From Cornus controversa (Eukaryota > Streptophyta > Magnoliopsida > Cornales > Cornaceae), in the NCBI GenBank assembly GCA_026545225.1, contig CM048845.1:30879001-30943000 (forward strand): a DNA stretch of 64,000 nt, written 5' to 3'. Below are positions 34,797 to 48,029 of the stretch, piece after piece; position 1 is the first letter of the stretch; the number at the start of each line of letters is the position of its first letter. The position numbers and the translations under genes are program-made. Under the pieces are notes generated by a model that was not told the origin of the DNA, ran no database searches, and worked only from the letters and a program-made list of their open reading frames with translations.

Positions 34797-37700
34797 ATGG
34801 ATAAGTCTTGGATTCATCATCACACTAGGGGTAGTCAAGAGTATTTTAATGGCATACAACAGTTCATTGAGGTGGCTAGTCGTGATACAGACTCGGCCGG
34901 TAGGTGTCGATGTCCATGTTGTCGTTGCAAAAACAAATCCTATCTTCTAATTAAAGATGTTGAGAAGCATCTTGATAAGGTTGGGATTGACAAAGATTAT
35001 ACCAATTGGATATATCATGGGGAGGTTTGTTATAACAACAATAATGTTAATGTCAATGCTAATGTTAGTGTGGAAAATGTCCATGATGAAGACAGAATTG
35101 TTGATAATGTATTTGAGTTATTGGATAATGTACAGATGGGAAACTTTAATAATGATGAACAACAAGAAAATTCACCTGAAGTTGATGCGGGAGGGGGAAG
35201 TTTTGATAGATTGCTAAATGATGCACAATGTGAATTGTGGGCAGGTTGTAAAAAATACTCTAAGTTATCAGCGATATTGAAGTTGTTTCATGTGAAGGTT
35301 ATAAATCAAATGACGAACAAAGCTTTTGACATGATGCTTGAGGCATTTAAGGATATGCTTCCTGACACCAATGTGTTACCAAAGTCTCATTACGAGACTA
35401 AAAGCTTGTTGCGTGAGTTGGGTCTCGGATATGAGTGTATCCATGCATGTAAAAATGATTGTGCTCTATTCTGGAAGGAGAATGAAGATAAAGAAAATTG
35501 TCCACAGTGTGGTGAGTCAAGGTATAAACCTCACGAAGGAAAGGGTAAGAAGATCCCTCAAAAGGTTCTTCGACATTTTCCTTTAAAACCAAGGCTTCAA
35601 CGATTGTTTATGTCAAAGGATACAGCCTTAGACATGCGGTGGCATAAGGAGAAACGTGTGAAGGAGACAAATGAGTTAAGACATCCAGCTGATTCACAAG
35701 TTTGGGAAGATTTTGACAATAAGTATAATTGGTTTGCAGCAGATTCCTGTAATGTTCGTCTTGGATTAGCAACTGATGGATTTAATCCTTTTGGTGACAT
35801 GAGTAATGCCTATAGTATGTGGCCTGTGATGATTGTGCCCTATAATTTACCACCTTGGATATGCATGAAGGAAGCATATATGTTTATGTCGCTACTTATT
35901 CCTGGTCCAAGATCGTCTGGTAATGACATTGATGTGTATCTGCGACCGTTGGTTGATGAGTTGAAAGAATTATGGACAGATGGTGTGATGACTTATGATG
36001 CTTATAGTAAATGCAACTTTAAAATGCATGCGACATTGATTTGGATCATAACCGACTTTCCCACCTATGCAATGGCTTTCGGATGGATGACAAAGGGTTA
36101 TCTAGCATGTCCAAATTGTAACAAAGAAACATGTTCTTGTTATTTGAGTCACGGACGGAAGATGTGTTATTTGGGAAGTCGTATATTTTTGCCATTTGAT
36201 CATGCTTTTAGGAAGCGTTATAAACAATTTAATGGTAAGAGGGAAGACAGAGTGCCATCGAAGCAGTTGACAGGTGATGAAATTCTAGAACAACTTAACC
36301 TCATACCTGAGGTTATTTTTGGAAAGGGACCAAATAATAAGAAACGAACTCGTGAGGATTTTGAACTTAATTGGACAAAAAAGAGCATTTTCTTTGAACT
36401 CCCTTATTAGAAAATGCTTTTGCTACGACACAACTTGGACGTAATGCATATAGAGAAAAATATATGTGATAATGTGTTGGGGACATTATTGGGCATCGAT
36501 GGAAAAACAAAGGACACATTCAAAAGTCGGTTGGATTTAGCAGCAATGGGGATTAGAAAAGAACTCCACCTTATGCGAAAAGGTGAAAAATTTGAGATGC
36601 CACAAGCACGTTACACATTGTTAAAGAATGATAAAAGACAACTTTGTGAATGGCTAAAATTAGTTAAGTTCCCAGATGGTTATGCATCGAACATAAGTCG
36701 ATGCGTGAATGTTCAGACTTGTAAGATATCTGGATTGAAAATTCATGATTCACACATTCTCTTACAGCGTCTCCTTCCTATAGGGATACGAGGGTTTTTA
36801 GATTCGGATATTTGTAACGTAATAGCAGAGCTTGGTTTATTTTTCAAGGAGTTGTGTTGTCGAACCGTTAAAGTTGATGTCTTAGAGGCAATGGAAAGAG
36901 ACATCGTTGTTATACTATGCAAGTTGGAGATGATATTTCCTCCATCGTTTTTTGACATAATGGTGCACTTGGCTCTGCATTTGCCTCGTGAAGCCATCAT
37001 CGCAGGGCCCTCACAATATCAGTGGATGTACCCCATTGAAATGTGTTGAATATTTTTAGTACACCAAAAATTTACATTCTTTAATGACAGTTTTTATTTT
37101 TGACTTGCATTGAATTATTTTTTATTATTTTAATTTGTCTAGATTTTTGCACACACTCAAACGGTACGTGCGTAACAAAGCACGTCCTGAAGGATCCATT
37201 GCTGAAGCATACGTGGACAATGAGTGCCTCACATTTTGTTCAAAGTTTCTTCGAGGGATTGAGACACGATTCAATCGAGAAGAGAGAAATAGTGAGGGAG
37301 ACTGTAACAATGGTTGGTCCACTTTTTCAGATCTAAAGCAAGTGGTTCGACCTCTAGGGGCACAAAGTATGGAGATATTGAACCGTGCAGACATGGGCAT
37401 GGCTTGATCGTATGTGTTAAGGAATTGTGAAGAAGTCATGGAATGGGAAGAGTAAGTAACTTATTGTATATCAGATCTTATCAGTTTTTTTGAATATATT
37501 GTCAATTTCTAAATACATGTATACAATTGTATTTTAACACACTGTAATTATTTAGTAAACACAAGGCAGCACTGACGATAAATAACCCACGCAATGTTCC
37601 TTTAAGACATGCAAAAGAATTCCCGAGATGGTTCGAAACACAAGTAAGTCCATCATGTATATATTTGACATACTTAAATCAAATTATTTTATTTAATTTA

Positions 37701-38514
37701 AATGATGTGCCATTATGTATTTAGATAACACATTAAATTTTTTTTAATAGATAAAGGAAATGCGTCATCGTGATAAGGCAACAACTTGTGATGATCTGTA
37801 TTCATTAGCCTGTGGACCTGATACTCGAGTAAATCGATATTCTGCATGTATTGTAAATGGAATTAGGTTTCATACTAAAGAAAGGGAGCGACATCGACGG
37901 ACACAAAATAGTGGTGTGCTAGTGAAAGGAGAAACCCAAGATTACTATGGTGTCCTGACAGATATCATCGAGTTGCAATATCCTTTGGGGAGACAAGTTT
38001 TTCTTTTCAAATGTGATTGGTTTGACGTTCGAACTGGCATACATAGAGATGCTTATTTCACGAGCGTAAATGTAGCCAGTAGAGCATACAAAGATGAACC
38101 GTTTGTACTAGCAAATCAAGCAAAACAATGTTTCTATGTCAAAAATAATAAATTACAAGGGACATGGGAGGTAGTTCAAGATATAACAAACAGAAACTCG
38201 TTTGATGTACCTGAAGTAGAGGATGAAGCCAGAGTAGATGATGAAATGGGGGCATTGCAGCATATCAAGAGAATGAATCAAGCATCATGGATATTGTTGT
38301 TGAGGCAGATTTGGATATGGATCCACTCCCTTTAAATAGGGACTACTTGGAGGGTGAAACTTTTGATGCTGAAGTGATTGAGAAAAGTAGTGGTGAAGCA
38401 CCAACTAATGATGAATTTTGGCTTGTCGAGGATGAGGGAAATGACATTCAAAACAGTTCAGATGAGGAACCAGATTTACTGTCTGAAGATGACATTGATT
38501 TGGATGACACCTGA
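34797..38514 (+). pseudogene. TNP2: TNP2-type CACTA transposase gene, 4 exons, inactivated
   Basis: The start MDKSWIHHHTRGSQEYFNGI and the Cys cluster CRCPCCRCKN mark the transposase-associated domain (first ~75 residues). The Transposase_21 core follows, including RWHKEKR, LGLATDGFNPF, MIVPYNLPPWICMKE, IPGPRSSGNDIDVYLRPLVD and CPNCNKETCS, then HNLDVMHIEKNICDN, the DUF4218-type and DUF4216-type regions and an acidic tail. Exons inferred from splice sites are 34797-37042, 37143-~37640, 37556-37643 and 37751-38514, where exon 2 ends at the GTAAGT near 37453. Two in-frame stops are seen: TAG at 36408, where ELPYW is usual, and TGA at 37405, where Arg is plausible. A frameshift lies near 38285. 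The nonsense changes fit G-to-A or C-to-T decay. The protein would have cut and joined CACTA ends in the nucleus. Confidence 0.88.
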
Positions 38515-38826
38515 AGCTTGTATTGTTGAATTTGTATTTTATTTTTTGGTTTTGTGATAGATACATTTATGTGATCTATTTAGTTCTATTACTTCGTTTT
38601 ATCTAATGATATGGATTCTGTTTTCCTTTTCTTGTAAGACAACATTGTCTTGACATGGTTTATAGCATTATGACGTGCTATATGAATATCGTGCTTGATT
38701 TTCCACTGGTAGGATTATAAACAACACTATATTGAAGTTTTGGATTGTTTGTCAGTCATTTTTTGCTTATGAAAAATAGAAAAGAAGTTTTGAATTGTCT
38801 TCTTTCTGAATTAAAATTGATTGCAG
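38515..38826 (+). other. 3' flank of TNP2 and intron-like sequence
   Basis: T-rich sequence between the transposase stop codon and a captured exon. It ends in a good branch/acceptor stretch, AAAATTGATTGCAG. Confidence 0.4.
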
Positions 38827-38984
38827 GATACTGCAACTTTAGGTGTTGGCATTGTAAGATACCGTGGTTACATTGCCACTGTGAAAGTAGAGGGGAGAGT
38901 GAATAAAGAAGTGAGTTCTCCACTAGAAAGCCTTGATCTTTTTTATCAGCCTGAAGGTGGTGCCAATGCCCTGAACATTAACAG
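38827..38984 (+). pseudogene. FMT/CLU-like: Captured exon of a FRIENDLY/CLU (clustered mitochondria)-like gene
   Basis: Between a TTGCAG acceptor and an AACAG/GTTTTT donor the frame is open. It reads [20 protein letters not shown], then [20 protein letters not shown], then [12 protein letters not shown]. The EGGANALN(V/I)N motif and the preceding GYIA(T/V)VKVE segment resemble plant CLU-family proteins (FRIENDLY), cytosolic TPR proteins needed for mitochondrial distribution. The match was made by memory of the motif and is less certain than the others. The exon is intact, sense-oriented and just downstream of TNP2, so it could be spliced onto a transposase transcript. Confidence 0.6.
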
Positions 38985-41900
38985 GTTTTTACTGATTGCT
39001 ATATCATGTTAAAAGAGTACTATGTATATGGACATATAACACTTGCATGTTTATGTAGTTTTTCATGAAGCTGGATATTATGATTTTATTAGTTGTGAAC
39101 TTGTAGATATACTACTCATGTTGAAGAATTATAATTATATATCATGTAGAGTTTTGAATGTCAGTCAATTGATTGAAGCTTGGGACACTTACAGTATGAT
39201 AGTACTAGTTCAGGGATGAGACTTCCAAGTTAGAAACATTTACCTTTTGCTTCATTTTTATACGTGTTTTGGAACTTTATTTTTTCTTTTTCATAATTTG
39301 ATAATTTAAACACCTCCTAGAGGAAGAGTACTTGTCAGCTAAAACTTTTTCAAAGTGGAAGAGTACTAGAAGTATTGAATTGATTTATTTCATATGCTGG
39401 TTGTAATGAGGATCTTGGTTCCCAAAACCTGTACATGCCTGGTAAGATTAGTTTTATTTGTTCTAGGGTTTTTGCATTCTGGATTTTAGGCCAGTTTCCA
39501 CCAGATTAGAGGTTATATTCAGGGATCTATCACCTATATATTCAAGGCTTCTTGAAAATGGTTGCACGAGTCTACTCCCATTCATGAACTTGCATCATTC
39601 TCTATGATGAATGGTAATCTTCTCTCAGTTGTACATCCCAAGATTTGGAAGTCTAGGAAGGAATGTCATGCAACGTTAGTGAGGGCTATCCCGTGAATGA
39701 AAAGGTTTCTCAGCATTATGTATGCTGCAAGCAACCAAGCAGCTTCAGGTGAGAGCTTCCTTCGGATAATAAATCTAACTAACTGACAGAGGCCAATATT
39801 CAAGTTCATTGAGATTCAAATTTCCAATCCCATAAAGGCGATACCCATCCGCCTGGATGGGTATGGTGGTAGGCATAACCTTTGTGTCTGCACAATCCAA
39901 ATGTATTTTGGATAGCCAAGGGTAAAGCACAAGGGAGTACAAACTGAATGGGTTCCCTGTAGGTTTCAACCACTCTCTACTACCTTGTTCAACCCTAATC
40001 CAAATCTCTCCAAATTAGGGCAGTTTGCAGGATGAGCTACTACTACTGCTAGTGGAGTCAAAAGCTCGCCAATTTAAAGGGTATTTTGCAAAGAATTCTA
40101 TTAAACTATGATCTTTTTGTAGATAACTCTTTTGTAATTTCTCCTCTCTTTTATTTTATTTTATTTTTTATTTCTAATTCATCCATTTTTACTTCCATTT
40201 TCTGTGTGGTTCTGCTACTCTTCAAGTTATTCTCCAATTTGCTTGCAATTTTTTACTACCATATTAGTGATGAAAAGGATCAAGATTAACTAAAATGTCT
40301 CACTTGTGATATGATGTGTACTAAAATTTTGTTTCAATTAGGATTTTATACTTTTTATTACAATTACTATGATTATGTGTGTCTGTGTCTACAGAGAAAG
40401 AGAGAGTTCTGATTTTGACAGAGAGGAAGCTAATCTTTCGAATTAATCAGCTAGGATAATGGGTCAGTGGTAGTCCAGGTAATATCTTCTTTCTTCTTTT
40501 CTCACTTTTTATCACCCTATCATGTTATTCTATGTATTAGGTTCAATTTCTGTTGAAATGAAACAAATGCATAGACTTGAAATGGCAATGCTTCTTTGGT
40601 GGTGTGTTTGCATTTAGAGAAGCATCAGGGTTGAAGGTTCTAAATGGCTCATTCATGGTCTCTCTCTTCGGATAGATAATATATATATTGCAAAGGACAC
40701 TAGTGTTAGTTATACATATAAAGAAAGGATATTCAATCTGCTCTGAATGAATTTATTACATATAGGCCTCAGCAACCTTTTGTGCTTGAGTCTAACCTTT
40801 TCTAGTTTCATTTTTTCTTTTTCTTTTTTGTGTGGGCTAGCTACTATGGCTTCTACTTATCAAACCTTATTTTGGTTTGTAATATTTTTATTCCTCAAAA
40901 CTGAGTAGATAAAGCCAAAAAAAAATAAGTAAATCTAGCTAGCTAGTTGGTCGCATATCTCATCATGATCATGCATGTTCACACATTTTTTTTCTTCCGA
41001 TAAGGACATCTTCACAGAGAATTGTTGACTGATGATACATATATAAAAGTCATGGAAGACATATTATAGTTTCGGCTATGAACTAGATTTGAAGTTAAAT
41101 TATATATCTTCATTCTCTTGAGTTTAAAATTATACAATTTGGTAATTAAGTACTTCAGAAGATTAATTTCATAGGAAACTGTATATGGTTGGAATGGTAG
41201 AATAAGATCAAGATATATACGATTCATGATTCACATAGTTTTGACAACTCGCTTGTATTGAAATATATCAGAAAGGAAATGAAGTAGTTTAATCTAAAGC
41301 AGGGAATTTCTGCAAGCAGCCATTTATGACCTTTTTTTTTTCTTCTTTCAATAAGGCTGTCATTTGTCTACTTTGATTCAACTATATATATCAATTTATG
41401 TAGATTTCTCATTAATTGCAATTTTCACAAGTATGTAATAAAGAGAAGGATATGTAGATATGAATCTTATCAGCATATTTCACTTTGTAATTCTACACAC
41501 TGAAGAAAATATAAAGAGATGATAATGGAATCAATAGAGGGTAACATACCTTAATACTATGCCAATCCTTTGCCATACCATAGTTGCTAGCACAAAAATG
41601 AAATGTCCCTAAACTGGTTTAAAGTCAATCTCATTGGATCCACAAGTAATTGGAATTACAGATGAAAGACTGTTTTATACATATTACTGTTCTTGAGAAA
41701 CTGCTTTTGGAGTAAGAACATGTCCTAGAAAATTCAAGAATTAAGAAGGAAATTATTTTAAGAAGGGCATTGTGTCCTAAAAATGACTGATTAGTCTTGG
41801 TTTGACCTCAACTTTTTATCAACAGAGAGCTTGATTATCCAGTAAATAATAATAATAATAAATTATTAAATATTCAGAAATAATTTATTTCCTGAAGCTG

Positions 41901-42897
41901 TTAGATTATACCTCCTATGTGTTATTGCTTCAATCGACTTTGATTTGATTGTAGGGTTTGTGATTTAAGGCTATCATCAAGAGCAGTAGAAGAGCTAATA
42001 TGGAAAAAGTTAATGCACTTCTTGTGCTGTGTGAGTTAAATTTATTTGGAGGCCATCTGTTTGAAAAACTGAATTCGGTCTCTTTTTAACGTATTCAATC
42101 CGATAGCTATGTGTTTGTTTAAATTCCTAGGCGGCTGACAAGCTTTACCTGAAAACATGAGCAAAATGAGTGAGGATGTGGTACTTGAGAAAAATTGATG
42201 CTTAAGATCGAGTCTGATGGAACACAAGGATTGCAGGGTGTGGACAGTGGATGCATGGACTTGGCGAGAATGCATTCTCTAGAAATTTTGATGATATGGT
42301 TAAAACTGGATGGATATTTATGTGTTTTAGGGTCGTTGGCTTTTTGATTGGATAATAAGAGAGTTTAGTTGTCGATCTTTTTGACCGTTCTGGGCAGAAA
42401 TACTTGCAAATGGGGGAATGGAGGATTCTGCAGAATCTCACAATAAGTTTTTGAGAAGGAAATATGAATGTGTACTATTAATTTATAATGTATGTGCATA
42501 TGTTGCAGTATGTATTTATGTGTTCGCCGGTGAATATCCTTTCTTTATTGCTGGAATTTATTACATATAGGCCTCAGCAACCTTTTGTGCTTGAGTCTAT
42601 GATGGAATTCAAGATAATATCTAATGAATGAATGGACCATTTCTGGAAATTTAACAGCTAGCTCATTATGGCATTTTCGTTTGCTTAAGCATGTGTTATG
42701 GATTAAAATTGCATAAGTTTGCATCTTCTCAATTTTGTTTTGGGTTTATCTTGACCCTCTTTAGCTCCTATTAATAATAGCTTGATAATCTGTTTTTCAT
42801 TTTGGTAACAGTGAGTTGGCACTTTGCAACTTTTATTTTCATGTTTTATTTCTTCATGTGATTTACTATATATTTACTCTGATTGGATGCGTTGTAG
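38985..42897 (+). other. CACTA interior, no recognised gene
   Basis: Nearly 4 kb of A/T-rich filler. An identical ~46-bp sequence starting GAATTTATTACATATAGGCC occurs at 40749 and again at 42554. The minus-strand frame 39775-39969 (ending GYRLYGIGNLNLNELEYWPL) looks coding-like but I do not recognise it; it may be another captured piece. Confidence 0.45.
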
Positions 42898-43015
42898 AGT
42901 AGAAGCCAGAAATGGTGAACTTACCAACTTTGAAGTGCTTCAATTTCTTCAATCTAAAGGAGCTAGAAAGGATCACACACGGGTTGTTGCTACATTGACA
43001 CCATCCGAGCTCAAG
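42898..43015 (+). pseudogene. RPC9: Captured exon of an RNA polymerase III subunit RPC9-like gene
   Basis: Flanked by a GTTGTAG acceptor and a CTCAAG/GTTGG donor, the open frame reads VEARNGELTNFEVLQFLQSK and GARKDHTRVVATLTPSELK. Plant RPC9 (CRCP-like, Rpb4 family; Pol III stalk subunit) begins MKI(V/K)EA...G.LTNFEVLDFL.S(K/R)GASKD.TRV(V/I)A...PSE(Y/F)KVYDYL, and this exon covers residues ~4-42. The remaining ~90 residues are absent. The exon is intact and in sense orientation. Confidence 0.75.
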
Positions 43016-43745
43016 GTTGGATATTTTTATCTTTTCAGATTTGTCTAGTTTTGCTTCTTTGAAAAGTAATTGACACCTGTATGTATGAATTTGTATATGT
43101 CTCTACCGGTAATAACTCCATAATCATTGTTTCTAAGACACAATTCAACCTTGTTAATTGAAAAGAAGAATCTTTACAGAAGTACCTTGATTTAGAAATC
43201 CAACTCCTATCCAAATTCGTCTCCTTCAACTGTTACCTAGAGATGGTGCAATTGATGGCACTATAGAGACAGGGCCATAGAGATGAGAATCTACAAAGTA
43301 TACGCAAGTAGGCTTTCTAATAGGGCCAAAACAAAAGCTTAAAAATATAAGGTGTAAACATTATGAAATGTTCAAATTTATTTACAAGAACAGATTTTGA
43401 ATCATATATCTATTTTACAAAAATAAGCTAAACATATTTAAAAAGAAAAAGAAAAAATGCATAACAATAATTTAGAAATGTAATCCTTTTATCTTGACTC
43501 ATGGTGGTTGTATTTGTTTTGCACTAAAAAGTGACTCGTATGAGATCTTGTATATGTTGAAGATGAGAGCCTTTTCAATTAGTACAAAACAAGTAGCTTA
43601 CTTTAAAAATAATATGAACTTCTGGCACTTGTCCATTGCAGTTAACAAAATGGATTCCCAATGGATCAACCTTTCAGTAATCTATTTCCACATTCCATTA
43701 TAGTTAACAAGTTACAATTCATAGTCCAATAAATATGGAAGCATC
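43016..43745 (+). other. CACTA interior next to the Tat insertion, no gene
   Basis: A/T-rich sequence without recognised content. It ends in GCATC (43741-43745), the left target-site copy of the LTR insertion. Confidence 0.45.
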
Positions 43746-44520
43746 TGTAGATACATAAATTTTGTGATAGTCTTATCACCGTCTGATGGATCAACAAGTC
43801 AAATACTCCTGGTCAATTAAATTCCATGATTGCGGGTCCCATCGACGAACAAGTGTCAAAATCTTGAAGGTGCAGGCCTTCAAACAAATGTGTGACAATT
43901 CAAATTTAAATTTGAATTTATTTCCATATAAAAAAAGATAAAATCTCTTTATTAATGAAGGTTGCCACAATTAATGGGGAGTTACCAAATTAAACTCTCA
44001 CCATTTGGCCTATAAATACAAGGTCACCCTACACATTCAAGACAGAGACACAAAGAGTTCAAGAGAACACAAAAGCTCTGCCGAAGCTCTGCCTCAACCA
44101 ACACTCGAAGTTTTGAAGACGAAGAACATCAAGCACGTCACACAAGTGCTGTTCTACTTCAAAGACCTTCAACCTTCGAAGTTCTGAAGACGAAGAACAT
44201 CAAGCACGCCACACAAATGCCGTTCTTCTCCGAAGACCTTCAATCCACCGTTCGAGATCAAGCTCTATCAGCCCTCGATCGAAAATCCAGTCAAGCCTTC
44301 CTCAATCCTGAAGTTTTGAAGAAAGCTCGTCACTACCGGTTCAAGAACAAGCTTTCGAAGCCCTTGTACCAAACATCAAGGAGATTGAATCAGAGGAAGA
44401 TTCTTTATTGTAAAAGAATCGACCACAGAGAATTGTACCCATTTTTCTCAAATTAATAAAATCGATTGTTTGTTACTCAATTTCGTTCCTAGATTTTCGG
44501 ACACGAAATTTGTGTGTACA
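43746..44520 (+). repeat. 5' LTR of the Tat element, 775 bp
   Basis: It starts TGTAGATACATAAATTTTG and ends ACGAAATTTGTGTGTACA. A TATA-like CCTATAAATACAAGG lies at 44009-44023, so R should begin near 44045. AATAAAATCG near 44455 is the probable polyadenylation signal. Confidence 0.92.
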
Positions 44521-44524
44521 AATT

Positions 44525-44542
44525 TCTGGCACGCCCGGTGGG
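44525..44542 (+). other. Primer-binding site of the Tat element
   Basis: TCTGGCACGCCCGGTGGGAC lies a few bases after the 5' LTR, at the expected place. The complementary tRNA was not determined. Confidence 0.7.
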
Positions 44543-44606
44543 ACCTCTCTGCCTCTCATCTCTATCTCCTTAATCAATTTGTCAACGATTTTCCTCGCTT
44601 GCATCG

Positions 44607-47600
44607 ATGACCCCCAAGAAGGTTCAACTCGGTCAAGGCTCAAAGAGTGTTGTCAAGAACGTTGCCGTTGCAACAATCAACAACTCTCTCGGTAAGAATG
44701 TTATGGCTCCATCAAGTGGTAGCAGCACCTCTACTGGACCAACAACTCGCAGCAAAACAAAGACAACTACTTCTCTAGCACAGAAACAAAGCGGGGCGGA
44801 TGTCAACTCAACCAAGCCGGCAAGTGCAAAAGCTCATCAGCCATTTATCACCCTCGAGTCCCTGAGGATGATGAACTTCAACACCACAAGTCTTGAAGTT
44901 TCTCCAATTTCTGAAGGCTCTTTTTCGAAAGACATGTCACCTCGCTCATCTCACTCTATGTCGAATTCTAATTTGAGTACGGGATCTCGCTCAGTTTCCT
45001 CCCCTGGATCTCCGAGAGAGTTAATTTCTCCAAGGTATTTAGATTCCCAGACGCAATCACAATCGACCAACATGCAAATTATGATGACCGATACAGCTTC
45101 GGTAGAGGAACAACTTGCGACCATGGCTCCTGCTATTGAAAAGCTCACCAAAACCGTCAAAGAAAAAGACTTGCAGATTGCTTCCCTCATGAATAGGTTG
45201 GAAACTCAAAAATCTAAGGAGTCAAGTTAAGAACTCTCACACCCTCCCGGTTTCACACCACAAGGGACCATGGCAAACAAGGCTCACCATGCAAGCGCAT
45301 CCGAGCAAAGGGCAAATCATCCCAGTTTTGCCCCCTCTATCGCTTCGTTGTCCGTTCAACAACTTCAAGACATGATCACTAATACGATCAGATCACAGTA
45401 TGGCGGTGTTTCTCAAAGCTCGCTCATGTATTCGAAGCCTTACACAAGACGAATTGACAACATGAGGATGCTAGCTGGGTATCAACCTCCCAAGCTTCAA
45501 CAATTCGATGGAAAGGGCAACCCTAAACAATACATCGCTCATTTTGTCGAAACTTGCAATAATGTCGGAACTGAGGGTGATCTTCTGGTAAAACAGTTTG
45601 TCCGTTCCCTTAAAGGAAATGCCTTCGACTGGTACACCGACTTGGAGGCTGAGTCAATCGATAGTTGGGAGCAGATGGAGCGAGAGTTTTTAAATCGCTT
45701 TTACAGTACTCGTCGTACTGTGAGCATGATAGAACTCACCAATACTAAACAATGGAAGGATGAACCTGTTACAGATTATATTAACAGGTGGCGTGCGCTC
45801 AGTTTAGACTGTAAGGACCGACTCTCAAAAATTTTTGGTGTCGAGATGTGCATGCAGGGTATGCATTGGGGACTCCTTTATATCCTTCAAGGCATCAAAC
45901 CTCGTTCCTTTGAAGAGCTGGCTACGCATGCACATGACATGGAAATCAGTATCAACGTTCATGGTGGAAAGAACCCTTCTGTCTTGGAACAACATAAGGA
46001 CAAGAAGGAAGGAAAGAAAGACGATAAGCTATCAAAGAAGGTCTCCAAGGAGACTATGGTCGTCACGGCTGTACCATTGAAGATCTTTGTGAAAGAAAAA
46101 AATAAGGAGGAGGGCAGGCAAATCAAATTCCAAGAGAAAGAAAAACCTCGTCCCACACTCAAGGAGTTGGAGAAAAAGGAGTACCCATTTCCAGACTCTG
46201 ATGTACTTGGTATATTGGAATTTTTGCTTGGAAAGAAAATAATTGAACTTCCGGAATGCAAACGCCCAGAGGAGATGGGACGCGTGCATGACCCAAAATA
46301 CTGCAAGTATCACCGTATTGTCAGCCATCCAACTGAGAAGTGTTTCATATTCAAAGAATTGGTTATGACCTTGGCAAAACAAGGAAAGATTCTTTTGGAC
46401 GGTGATGAAGTGGCCGAATCAAATCACGCTACTGTTACGTCTGAATTTCTCAACTTAAGCGGTACCAAGATTATCCAGTTTGGTTCGTTAGATCCAGTGA
46501 TTCTCCCAGTGCCACATACAAAGCTAGCTAGACAAGAAGAGGAAGGATGGACTCTTGTGACGATAAAGAAGCAAAGAAAACAATATATTACTTTGATGCA
46601 ACCTGCTCATTCCAACAGGGGGCAAAGAAGAGAGAAGCATCAACATCGTCACCCTAAAAAAATAGCGCAGAAGAGACAAACAATCATTGAAAATGACCAA
46701 GTAGATGAATTTTCATACAACGGTTCTCACAAGCTCGCTACTTTACGAGATTTCTTCCCAACTGGATATTTTAGCGATGATCAAATTCAGACTGTTTACA
46801 CAGTAACTATCACTGAAACTGACTGGCAGAGTGGAGAAGAAGATGCTGAAAAGGAATCTCAAGCCCTGGAAGGTAATGACGAGCGAGTCCCTACTGTGAC
46901 TTGTGCTTCTTGTTGTGCAGCAATCATTTTCACTGATGAGGATCTTCAACTAGGGTCGAAGCCACATAATCGACCACTCTTCGTTTCTGGATATATTCGG
47001 GAACATAAAGTCATTCGAATCCTCATTAATGGAGGTTCTGCAGTGAACATCATGCCAAAATCTACTATGAAGAATCTTGGCATCACAGTTGATGAGTTGG
47101 CTCGAAGTCGTCTAATTATTCAAGGCTTTAATCAAGGAGGGCAGAGAGCAATTGGAATGATTCGGGTCCACCTCGCCATCGGGGAGTTAAATGCTGAAAC
47201 ACTATTCCATGTCATTGACGCAAAAACCTCCTACAACCTGTTGCTAGGGAGACCTTGGGTCCATGGAAATGGCATAGTCCCTTCCACATTGCATCAATGT
47301 TTTAAATTTTACAGGAATGGCGTGAAGGTTGTGTTTGCAGATGATAAGCCATTCGCTGAGGTGGAATCACATTTTGCAGATGCCAAGTTTTACTTGAATG
47401 CTGATACACCAACAGAAGTTCTTCCATCAGAAATTCCTTCGACAGGAAAACCTAAAGGTAAAGATGTTCTGGTTCATTCTGAAGGAACTCTTGATTATGA
47501 TAGTAAGAAGTTTATAGCTGTTACACAAGAGCCTGGATCATCTTCAAAAACTTTCAAAGGCAAATCCGTTTTCAAGTATGTGCCAAAGTCTAAGAGAAAG

Positions 47601-48029
47601 GAGGGACAGTCACCATTTGTTGAGCTTACCGAGAAAAAGGAAATGAAGGTGAAACCCACTCATGCTATGGTAGAAAAAGATATGCATGTACTTAATGAGG
47701 ATTCTATAATTCCTGTCGTAAAGCTGGAGAAGTCTAGAATTACCAAACCGCCACTCAAGGGATTTTTCTTTGGCTCTCATGACTCAACGAAACAAAAATC
47801 GCTCCCTCATCAAAGAACTGAAGAAGGATTCGATCCAAATGCATACAAACTCTTGGCTAATTCAGGATATGACTTTGAAAATCCAACAGCACTTGGACAA
47901 CTCAGTCCCGAAGTCACGGGTGAGAATGTGCATGGCCTTAATGAAACACAGGAAAAGTTACGCCAACAAGGGTATAAAATCAGTTTGCCTAAAACTGGCT
48001 TAGGATTCATGCCAACTGAGCCTATCTGA
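44607..48029 (+). pseudogene. gag-protease region of the Tat element
   Basis: A Ser/Thr-rich leader ORF (44607-45230, ending in a short coiled-coil-like EQLATMAPAIEKLTKTVKEK) precedes the large gag frame beginning at 45270. In that frame, GYQPPKLQQFDGKGNPKQYI, FVRSLKGNAFDWYTDLE and EREFLNRFYSTRRTVSMIEL are the retrotransposon-gag domain. The aspartic-protease-like region is around 46980-47290, with RPLFVSGYI and a later YNLLLGRPWVHG. A split leader and gag is a feature of some Tat elements. Products would form the virus-like particle core. It is treated here as a fossil. Confidence 0.85.
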
